Positions 1 to 4,842 of a stretch of 6,386 nt of DNA are shown here, piece by piece (position 1 is the first letter of the stretch; each line of letters opens with the position of its first letter). The position numbers were made by a program, and so were the translations under genes. A model generated the notes under the pieces. The model saw nothing but the letters and a program-made list of their open reading frames with translations. It did not search any database and had not been told where the DNA came from. Source of the DNA: Candidatus Saccharimonadota bacterium (GTDB taxonomy: Bacteria; Patescibacteriota; Saccharimonadia; Saccharimonadales; Saccharimonadaceae); contig UNSM01000036.1 in the NCBI GenBank assembly GCA_900555425.1, positions 1 through 6,386 of the forward strand, given 5' to 3'.

Positions 1-439
1 CTTTTTTTCCCTTCAAATCAACGCCATATCCAGCCAGCAACCAACTGATAGCCGTTGGTGTAGCCGCTTGAAAAATCGCCTTTTTACGCAGACCGTCAAC
101 GTCTTTATCTTCTCGAATACTCTCGAGTAATTCCTCGGTCTGCTCAGAATTACTAATCGGCAATTGCAGAATTATTCCTTGAACATCGTCTCGATTATTC
201 AATTCTTGAATCACTTCCAAAGCTCCGCCCGCAGGGACTCGATGAATCTCCACGTCAATCAAAATATCAGCGCCATATCTCTGTTTCAAACGCATATACG
301 TTTCAATAACTGGATTTTCGACATCAGTAACAATCGCCAAACGAGGATTAATATGCCAAGCCTGCCCTAAAGCTCGCACCTGTTTCGCCTGGCGCTCCTT
401 GATAAATCCAGCTAATTCTGAGCCATTTAGTTCTCTCAT
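1..439 (-). CDS. folD: FolD, methylenetetrahydrofolate dehydrogenase/cyclohydrolase, N-terminal part (cut by window edge)
   Basis: FolD is a cytoplasmic bifunctional enzyme that oxidises 5,10-methylene-THF with NAD(P)+ and hydrolyses the methenyl product to 10-formyl-THF. The 146 visible residues match the family's N-terminal catalytic domain. The YxxxK motif (TYMRLK, Tyr48 and Lys52) holds the catalytic lysine. It is followed by GIILQLP (Gln92), the KDVDG loop (112-116) and a TP-x-A stretch (127-130) before the linker to the Rossmann domain, which lies outside the window. The usual GDDPAS segment is altered to DVENPVIET, and the glycine of the common TPxG is alanine. The start is uncertain: in-frame ATGs lie at 466, 445 and 439, and none has a Shine-Dalgarno sequence. 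I chose 439 because it fits the usual FolD N-terminus (MRELNGSEL) and lies just downstream of a TGC-TATACT element. The gene is divergent from tRNA-His and metabolically paired with glyA in this window. Confidence 0.88.
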   Translation of the reverse strand, partial: MRELNGSELAGFIKERQAKQVRALGQAWHINPRLAIVTDVENPVIETYMRLKQRYGADILIDVEIHRVPAGGALEVIQELNNRDDVQGIILQLPISNSEQTEELLESIREDKDVDGLRKKAIFQAATPTAISWLLAGYGVDLKGKK

Positions 440-447
440 TGTCATTA

Positions 448-456
448 AGTATAGCA
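448..456 (-). promoter_or_regulatory. Possible extended -10 element for folD
   Basis: The minus strand reads TGC-TATACT, an extended -10, ending 8 bases before the ATG at 439. This would give a leaderless or nearly leaderless mRNA. No good -35 hexamer is seen at 16-18 bp. The call is weak and depends on the choice of start codon. Confidence 0.3.
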
Positions 457-467
457 ATTTTACCATC

Positions 468-496
468 TTGAGTACAGATATAGTGTGTGCTATAAT
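468..496 (+). promoter_or_regulatory. Promoter of tRNA-His
   Basis: TTGAGT (468-473), a 17-bp spacer and a consensus TATAAT (491-496) preceded by TGC form a sigma-70-type promoter with an extended -10. The expected start is A503, giving about 12 nt of 5' leader before the tRNA. It lies between the divergent folD gene and the tRNA. Confidence 0.8.
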
Positions 497-514
497 TTGA
501 GAAGCTTGGATCAT

Positions 515-593
515 GGCGGATGTAGCTCAGTTTGGTTAGAGCGCTGGATTGTGGCTCCGGAGGCCGTGGGTTCGAACCCCATCATTCGCCCCA
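515..593 (+). tRNA. tRNA-His (GTG)
   Basis: A full cloverleaf can be folded: acceptor GCGGATG/CATTCGC, D-arm GCTC/GAGC, anticodon stem CTGGA/TCCGG around the loop TTGTGGC, and T-arm with TTCGAAC. The extra 5' G (G-1 at 515) faces C73 (590). This G-1:C73 pair is the hallmark of histidine tRNA and confirms the identity. CCA is encoded at 591-593. The gene decodes CAC and CAT. Confidence 0.97.
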
Positions 594-604
594 AGTTTTA
601 CGAC

Positions 605-631
605 AATTTATTCACACCGATAAATTATTTT
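605..631 (+). terminator. Weak AT-rich hairpin after tRNA-His, possible terminator
   Basis: AATTTAT (605-611) and ATAAATT (620-626) form a perfect 7-bp stem with an 8-nt loop, followed by ATTTT. The stem has no GC pairs, so termination would be inefficient at best. It sits in the right place, between tRNA-His and the tRNA-Lys promoter. Confidence 0.22.
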
Positions 632-642
632 CAATAAAACGG

Positions 643-670
643 TAGACATTTTTATTGATTGTTGTATAAT
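643..670 (+). promoter_or_regulatory. Promoter of tRNA-Lys
   Basis: TAGACA (643-648, five of six matches to TTGACA), a 16-bp spacer and a consensus TATAAT (665-670). The predicted start is around G677, only about 2 nt before the mature tRNA end at 679. Confidence 0.75.
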
Positions 671-678
671 GAAGTTGT

Positions 679-755
679 GGGCCAGTAGCTCAGCTGGTTA
701 GAGCACCTGCCTCTTAAGCAGGGTGTCGAGGGTTCGAGCCCCTCCTGGCCCTCCA
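679..755 (+). tRNA. tRNA-Lys (CTT)
   Basis: The acceptor stem GGGCCAG/CTGGCCC pairs perfectly, the anticodon stem CCTGC/GCAGG flanks the loop CTCTTAA (anticodon CTT), and the T-arm GAGGG/CCCTC carries TTCGAGC. CCA is encoded at 753-755. The discriminator base 73 is T (752); A or G would be usual for a lysine tRNA. A bidirectional hairpin terminator follows within 10 bases, so this is probably a single-gene transcript. Confidence 0.96.
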
Positions 756-763
756 AAAAATAA

Positions 764-787
764 CCTCACACTGAAGTGAGGATTTTT
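764..787. terminator. Bidirectional intrinsic terminator between tRNA-Lys and the 138-aa gene
   Basis: CCTCAC (764-769) and GTGAGG (776-781) form a 6-bp stem with loop ACTGAA, followed by ATTTTTATT. On the other side an A-rich tract gives a T-run in the minus transcript. It can therefore stop both the rightward tRNA-Lys transcript and the leftward transcript of the gene that ends at 790. Confidence 0.8.
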
Positions 788-789
788 AT

Positions 790-1206
790 TTATCCAAACG
801 GATTATATCCACGAGAAGGTGGTTCACGAAAAGTAGTTCGATTAGCATTAAACGATTGGCGAGAGTTATTAGAAGAGAGAGATTGACTTCCGCCACTCTG
901 GACTCCATTAACTTGTCGATTGCCGCCAGACAATCCCGCGTCAACTACACTACTAGAATTATCAGATTGAACCGATCCACTCACTCCTGAACTAGGCGTA
1001 CACCTTCTATTACCAGAATTATTCGCCACCATCGAAGTTCTATAGCTCTTAATGTATCTACGATCCAGATTTGAACTACGATTAGGCACCGCAGATAATC
1101 CCTCTGTTACACCATACGGCCCACGATTACCGCCCTGAGTATTCATGTTACCGCACAATCTTTCCATCATTTCCCGTGTCATTTGCGGCTTCTGATTCGC
1201 GTCCAT
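790..1206 (-). CDS. Unknown 138-aa low-complexity, Ser/Asn/Gly/Arg-rich protein
   Basis: I do not recognise this protein. It is dominated by Ser, Asn, Gly and Arg, with few hydrophobic residues, a net positive charge (about 14 Arg and 2 Lys against about 8 acidic residues) and two cysteines (18 and 69). It is probably intrinsically disordered apart from a possible short helix at residues 8-18 (MTREMMERL). No signal peptide, membrane segment or known domain is visible. It is likely a real gene: GGGGG lies 4 nt before the ATG, the tRNA-Arg gene on the same strand ends only 24 nt upstream and supplies a promoter, and a hairpin terminator follows the stop codon directly. It may be expressed from a tRNA-Arg/mRNA joint transcript. 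A nucleic-acid-binding or surface role is possible from composition alone but is not supported by any motif. Confidence 0.68.
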   Translation of the reverse strand: MDANQKPQMTREMMERLCGNMNTQGGNRGPYGVTEGLSAVPNRSSNLDRRYIKSYRTSMVANNSGNRRCTPSSGVSGSVQSDNSSSVVDAGLSGGNRQVNGVQSGGSQSLSSNNSRQSFNANRTTFREPPSRGYNPFG

Positions 1207-1230
1207 ATATCCCCCATTAGTTATATGAAA

Positions 1231-1307
1231 TGGCGCCCCGAGTAGGATTCGAACCTACGACCTTAGGCTTAGAAGTCCTCTGCTCTATCCAACTGAGCTA
1301 TCAGGGC
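1231..1307 (-). tRNA. tRNA-Arg (TCT)
   Basis: On the minus strand the acceptor is GCCCTGA/TCGGGGC, the D-arm GCTC/GAGC, the anticodon loop CTTCTAA (anticodon TCT, reading AGA) and the T-arm GTAGG-TTCGAAT-CCTAC. The discriminator is G73 and CCA is encoded at 1231-1233. The anticodon stem is weak: positions 27-31 (GAGGA) against 39-43 (GCCTA) give only three Watson-Crick pairs flanked by G-A and A-G mismatches. The gene is followed after 24 nt by the 138-aa CDS on the same strand. Confidence 0.94.
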
Positions 1308-1310
1308 GTA

Positions 1311-1339
1311 TTCACATTATAACATCTTTCTGCTACAAT
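1311..1339 (+). promoter_or_regulatory. Promoter of tRNA-Gly and, by read-through, the GT35 phosphorylase
   Basis: TTCACA (1311-1316), a 17-bp spacer and TACAAT (1334-1339) preceded by TGC. The expected start is A1346, 5 nt before the tRNA. It is interleaved with the opposite tRNA-Arg promoter. No separate promoter is apparent in the 32 nt between tRNA-Gly and the downstream ORF. Confidence 0.72.
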
Positions 1340-1345
1340 AGTAAA
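1316..1345 (-). promoter_or_regulatory. Promoter of tRNA-Arg and the 138-aa gene
   Basis: On the minus strand, TTTACT (1345-1340), an 18-bp spacer and a consensus TATAAT (1321-1316). The predicted start is A1309, leaving about 2 nt of leader before the mature tRNA. Its -10 shares a base with the -35 of the tRNA-Gly promoter, and its -35 abuts that promoter's -10. Confidence 0.65.
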
Positions 1346-1350
1346 AGCTT

Positions 1351-1425
1351 GCGGGTGTAGTACAGCGGTTAGTATGCAAGTTTTCCAAACTTGAGATGGG
1401 AGTTCGATTCTCCCCACCCGCACCA
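1351..1425 (+). tRNA. tRNA-Gly (TCC)
   Basis: The acceptor GCGGGTG/CACCCGC pairs fully. The D-stem is GTAC/GTAT with a G-T pair, the anticodon stem CAAGT/ACTTG flanks TTTCCAA (anticodon TCC), the variable region has 4 nt, and the T-arm is GGGAG-TTCGATT-CTCCC. CCA is encoded at 1423-1425. The discriminator is A73 (1422), whereas bacterial glycine tRNAs normally carry U73. No terminator follows, and the phosphorylase start is 32 nt downstream. Confidence 0.95.
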
Positions 1426-1457
1426 AGTTAGACAATTTCAATCCATAAAGGGCATCG

Positions 1458-3263
1458 ATGGATCCATATATTTATACAGAAAAGCCAAAATACCAGCCGC
1501 ATGATATTGAAGATGCGTCCGAATTTTATGATGTAATTGAACGAAGCAGCTTAACGCATCAATTGTCTGAAAACCGACCATATGTCTATTGGACGATGGA
1601 GATTTATGATAAATCCAATGGTATTAAAGGCGGCGGCGGACTTGGAGTTTTGGCAGCGGACACGCGACGTGTAGCTGAAAAATTAGAGGTTCCATTCGTA
1701 GTGGTGACACCGTTTTATCGTAGCGAATCACACCAGAAAATCACCGACCTCGCGCAAGAAGAGTTTTCAGAATCCGTTTCACCTCAAGATTACGGATTTG
1801 AATATATTGACGAAGTTTTCGTAAGTTCAAACGGATTCCCAGATGCAAGCTTAAGCATTTTTAAGAAGACGCTCGGTTCAACGCAATTTGTTACAATTTC
1901 AGAACCGAACTTTGGGCAATTGTACGAAGGCGACGGATCTGGCGATCATAGATTATACCAAGAAGTAGCGCTGGGGTTTGGCGGCTATAAAGCGTTAAAA
2001 CTCCTCGGCATTAAGCCGGCCGTTATTCAACTTAATGAGACTGCAACGATTTTTGACGCATTGGCACGACTAGACGAGCTGTGCGCTAACGGAATGAATT
2101 TATACGAAGCCATCGTTTACGTTCGCAAGCACACACTTTACACAAACCACACGCTTCTTCAAGCGGCCGAACCGGAATTCCATCGTTCGCAATTTGAAAA
2201 ATTAGTTCTGCCAAATATAAAAAGTAATGCTGTGCGTTGCTGGCTAATGGAGCAATTCCGCAACGACAGACTAAGGCCGAACCTTTTGGCAATTGAGCTT
2301 ACTGAAGCGAAGAATGGCGTAAGTAAACTGCACGCCCGCGTAGCAAATTTCCGCGATCGTAACAACGACAAAGTTAAATTTCAAGCCATTACCAATGGAA
2401 TAGATCTTGAAACGTGGGTGCTGCCTGAAATATTGCAGACATATCACGACCACGGTGTTATCGATAAATTTGGGCTGCCCACAAATGATTTTTCTGAAAA
2501 ATTAAACTCGCTGAGTAGCGCGGATTTGAGGTATTTGAAAAAACTCGGTCGAAAGGAATTGAACCGAGTCCTATTGAATCGCAAAGATCAGTACGGAAAA
2601 TCCATACAAATCCCAGAAAATGCAATATTATTCGACTTCAAGCGAAGATTCGCCAATTACAAACGACCTTATATGCCGTTTGAAAACCCGGATTCATTGC
2701 GCCAAATTCTCATCAGCCACAACGCGCATTATATTCTGACAGGAAAAGTTCACCAAGGTGACGTGACAATGTATCAGAAATTGCTCGAGGTATTAAAATT
2801 GATCGACAACGATCCAGTCCTCAAGGAGCGCGTTCATTATATACAAGATTACGACGAAGAGTTGGGACGAGCGTTAGCAATCGGCTCGGATGCTTCGATA
2901 AATATTCCTATTGTCGGATTAGAGGCGTGCGGCACTTCATGGGAAAAAGACGTCGCCAACTTAAAACTCCTCATCTCCACTAGCGACGGCGGTGTTGCCG
3001 ACGTTCAGCCAATTGCCTGCCTCGAGGTTACTGGCAGAAACTACGAAGCCGAAGTTTCATCTCTGTACGTTAATATGCATAAAGCTGCCGCTATTTTAAA
3101 AAATGACCAATTGCTAGAAAAACACATCCGCCACCAATTAAGCAACTATTTACCAATTATTTCCGGCGCCCGAATGATGAAAGATTATCTCAAATTTATT
3201 TTTCCAAAACCGCAAATCCAGCCTAAAAAAGAACCGCAGATCAAGCGAATTCCTATTCAATAA
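1458..3263 (+). CDS. glgP: GT35 alpha-glucan (glycogen) phosphorylase, short form
   Basis: This family splits alpha-1,4-glucan with phosphate to give glucose-1-phosphate, using pyridoxal phosphate, in the cytoplasm. Family motifs appear in order: GGGGLGVLAAD (58-68), QLNET (191-195), YTNHTLL (228-234, with His231 matching the catalytic His377 of muscle phosphorylase), NGVSKLH (286-292), TNGI (312-315), KRRFANYKRP (395-404, phosphate-site Arg397 and Lys402), TGKVHQGD (428-435), DYDEELGRALAIGSD (464-478) and EACGTSWEK (489-497), whose Lys497 matches the PLP-binding lysine. At 601 aa it is shorter than the roughly 800-850 aa of classical enzymes and resembles the shorter alpha-glucan phosphorylase subfamily. 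The usual His after LN(D/E)T/G is Ala196. The C-terminus is Pro/Lys/Gln-rich. AAAGGG lies 5 nt before the ATG. The gene is probably co-transcribed with tRNA-Gly. The family call is firm; the exact glucan substrate is not known. Confidence 0.88.
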   Translation: MDPYIYTEKPKYQPHDIEDASEFYDVIERSSLTHQLSENRPYVYWTMEIYDKSNGIKGGGGLGVLAADTRRVAEKLEVPFVVVTPFYRSESHQKITDLAQEEFSESVSPQDYGFEYIDEVFVSSNGFPDASLSIFKKTLGSTQFVTISEPNFGQLYEGDGSGDHRLYQEVALGFGGYKALKLLGIKPAVIQLNETATIFDALARLDELCANGMNLYEAIVYVRKHTLYTNHTLLQAAEPEFHRSQFEKLVLPNIKSNAVRCWLMEQFRNDRLRPNLLAIELTEAKNGVSKLHARVANFRDRNNDKVKFQAITNGIDLETWVLPEILQTYHDHGVIDKFGLPTNDFSEKLNSLSSADLRYLKKLGRKELNRVLLNRKDQYGKSIQIPENAILFDFKRRFANYKRPYMPFENPDSLRQILISHNAHYILTGKVHQGDVTMYQKLLEVLKLIDNDPVLKERVHYIQDYDEELGRALAIGSDASINIPIVGLEACGTSWEKDVANLKLLISTSDGGVADVQPIACLEVTGRNYEAEVSSLYVNMHKAAAILKNDQLLEKHIRHQLSNYLPIISGARMMKDYLKFIFPKPQIQPKKEPQIKRIPIQ

Positions 3264-4776
3264 TCACTTCAATATCAGCACCTAGCGAATTTAAGCGCGC
3301 CGCCAATTCCTCGTATCCGCGATTAATCGAATATACGTCGCGAAGAATCGATACACCCGGAGCAGCAAGCATTGCCAAAAGTATCACAACGGACGGACGA
3401 AGCGCTGGCGGAGCAACAACGTCGGCCGGCTTCCATCTTGTTGGACCAGTGATATAAACACGGTGTGGGTCAACCAACTCGATTTGTGCATTCAGCTTGC
3501 TTAGCTCTGTAAAGTAAATTGCTCGGTTTTCGTAACTCCAGTCGTGAACCAACGTGCGCCCCTCAGCCACCGTCGCGATAAGTCCCAAGAACGGCAAATT
3601 GTCCATATTAATTCCAGGAAACGGCAAGGCGTGAAGTTTGTCCTTGGCGGCCTTGAGTTTGGAACGTTGCAATTTAATATCAACCAAACGAGTTTGCCCG
3701 TTATTAGCAAAATATTCCTTGCTGAGTTCAAATTTAAGACCCATTTCTGCCAATGTCGCTAATTCAATCTCCAAGAATTCAATCGGCGCACGGCGAACAG
3801 TAATTTCCGAATCCGTCACCACAGCCGCCGCAATAAAACTCATCGCTTCAATTGGATCTTCGCTCGGATAATAGTCCAGATTTTTACTAATGCGTTTACG
3901 GCCCGTAATTTTCAAGGTTGTCGTACCAATTCCCTCAATTTTCACACCCAACTTCTTCAAGAAGAAGCAGACGTCTTGAACCATGTAATTTGGGCTAGCA
4001 TTGCGGATGATAGTAGTGTTTGGCGACAACGCCGCAGCCATAATGATATTTTCCGTCACCGTATCGCCGCGCTCCGTCAACAAAATTGTTCGATCACCAG
4101 AATTGACATCAGTTTTTGCGTGATAATAATCAGTTTCCGCCGTGACATTCATTCCAAAATGTCTCAAACCACTAAGATGCGGCTCAACCGTGCGCTTGCC
4201 TAAATTACAGCCGCCGGCAAACGGTAATTTGAAATCATCATATTGATGTAATAGCGGACCAAGGAACATAATTACCGTCCTAGTTCTCTTCGCCGCAGCA
4301 ATATCCATATCTTCAAGCTTCAAGCGCGCTGGCGGCACGATCTCAAGATCACTACCGTCCAACCAGCGAGTTTTAACGCCAATCGAGTTCAGAACCTCGA
4401 TAATTCGGTTAACCTCCTCAATTCGCGCCACTTTCCTAAGCGTCGTCTTCCCCTTATTCAACAAACTCGCACAAAGAAGACCTACTGCGGCGTTTTTACT
4501 AGTCTTAACTTGTATCTCACCAGACAATTTTTTGCCGCCAGTTACCTTAAAATTCATTTTTCCGGAATGATTTACGGTCACAATATTGTTATTAAGTACT
4601 TCACTAATTCGAGCAATCATCTCAATACTAATATTCTGACCCCCGTTTTCAATGCGATTAATAGCACTTTGCGACGTGCCAATCGCCTCAGCTAATTGCG
4701 TCTGTGTCAAACCTTGTTTTTGACGATTTTCAGCGATTAAATTGCCGATTTTTTGAAGATACCTGTCTTTTATCAT
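3253..4776 (-). CDS. murA: XRE-type HTH fused to a MurA-like UDP-GlcNAc 1-carboxyvinyltransferase
   Basis: MurA transfers enolpyruvate from PEP to UDP-GlcNAc, the first committed step of peptidoglycan synthesis. Residues 9-64 are a Cro/XRE helix-turn-helix (GLTQTQLAEAIGTSQSAINR, then IENG). Residues 75-507 match the EPSP-synthase/MurA fold, and this part alone is about the normal MurA length. Key positions remain: Lys94-Asn95 (E. coli K22-N23), Arg166 (R91), Cys190 in AGGCNLG (C115, the fosfomycin target), Asp392 (D305) and Arg460 (R397). Two substrate loops differ: RPVDLH is RTVEPH (195-200) and PTDMQ is NMDNL (390-394). It is therefore either a divergent MurA or a MurA paralogue with a sensory role. 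The start at 4776 is supported by an extended -10 placed so that the A of ATG would be +1. The 3' end overlaps the phosphorylase gene by 11 bp. Family membership is sure; activity and DNA binding are inferred. Confidence 0.88.
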   Translation of the reverse strand: MIKDRYLQKIGNLIAENRQKQGLTQTQLAEAIGTSQSAINRIENGGQNISIEMIARISEVLNNNIVTVNHSGKMNFKVTGGKKLSGEIQVKTSKNAAVGLLCASLLNKGKTTLRKVARIEEVNRIIEVLNSIGVKTRWLDGSDLEIVPPARLKLEDMDIAAAKRTRTVIMFLGPLLHQYDDFKLPFAGGCNLGKRTVEPHLSGLRHFGMNVTAETDYYHAKTDVNSGDRTILLTERGDTVTENIIMAAALSPNTTIIRNASPNYMVQDVCFFLKKLGVKIEGIGTTTLKITGRKRISKNLDYYPSEDPIEAMSFIAAAVVTDSEITVRRAPIEFLEIELATLAEMGLKFELSKEYFANNGQTRLVDIKLQRSKLKAAKDKLHALPFPGINMDNLPFLGLIATVAEGRTLVHDWSYENRAIYFTELSKLNAQIELVDPHRVYITGPTRWKPADVVAPPALRPSVVILLAMLAAPGVSILRDVYSINRGYEELAARLNSLGADIEVIIE

Positions 4777-4782
4777 GCGTAA

Positions 4783-4811
4783 ATTATATCACTAATGATA
4801 TATATAAGCAA
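4783..4811 (-). promoter_or_regulatory. Promoter of the HTH-murA gene, probably leaderless
   Basis: On the minus strand, TTGCTT (4811-4806), a 17-bp spacer and TATAAT (4788-4783) preceded by TGA (extended -10). Six bases separate the -10 from the ATG, so +1 would be the A of the start codon at 4776. No Shine-Dalgarno sequence could fit in that mRNA. The -10 lies inside the inverted repeat described separately. Confidence 0.7.
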
Positions 4812-4820
4812 TGATATAAT
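4812..4820 (+). promoter_or_regulatory. Extended -10 element of glyA
   Basis: TGA-TATAAT is identical to the murA -10 on the other strand. No good -35 is found at 16-18 bp, so the extended -10 would have to compensate or an activator may help. The predicted start near 4827 leaves a leader of about 16 nt that contains the GGAGG. Confidence 0.6.
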
Positions 4821-4830
4821 AAGTATTAAC

Positions 4831-4835
4831 GGAGG
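4831..4835 (+). promoter_or_regulatory. Shine-Dalgarno GGAGG that fixes the glyA start
   Basis: A consensus GGAGG ends 7 nt before ATG 4843. The longer in-frame ATG at 4795 lies upstream of the -10 element and would add 16 residues that the family does not have. The start is therefore 4843. Confidence 0.88.
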
Positions 4836-4842
4836 TTTAGTC

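Larger units (their letters stand above)
4783..4820. repeat. Symmetric TGATATA repeats in the murA-glyA divergent region, candidate operator
   Basis: Three copies of TGATATA lie within 38 bp. TATATCA (4785-4791) and TGATATA (4796-4802) form a perfect 7-bp inverted repeat with a 4-nt centre. A further copy at 4812-4818 extends to a 9-bp direct repeat AATGATATA (4794-4802 and 4810-4818). The outer copies extend to a perfect 9-bp inverted repeat, ATTATATCA (4783-4791) and TGATATAAT (4812-4820). The repeats cover the -10 elements of both divergent genes. This is the usual arrangement of an XRE repressor operator, and the adjacent gene encodes an XRE domain. The region is AT-rich, and part of the symmetry arises from two identical extended -10 elements facing each other. 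Confidence 0.5.

Noticed and set aside
164..370. Plus-strand ORF of 68 aa opposite folD
   Set aside because: It is a shadow frame of the conserved FolD coding sequence and has no family features.
1351..1425. tRNA-Gly as a non-ribosomal, peptidoglycan-dedicated tRNA like those of staphylococci
   Set aside because: The D-loop GG, T-loop TTCGATT and GC-rich T-stem look normal for translation, so proximity to a murA-like gene is not enough.
3544..4203. Several plus-strand ORFs opposite the murA domain
   Set aside because: They overlap conserved MurA motifs on the other strand, have no plausible ribosome sites and look like frame shadows.
4795..4818. TA-rich repeats as a replication origin or AT-rich iteron cluster
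   Set aside because: Only three short copies exist within one promoter region, with no DnaA boxes or replication gene nearby.
4795..4842. Longer glyA start adding 16 residues
   Set aside because: The ATG at 4795 is upstream of the -10 element, has no ribosome site, and the added residues encode the repeat region. GGAGG before 4843 fits the family N-terminus.
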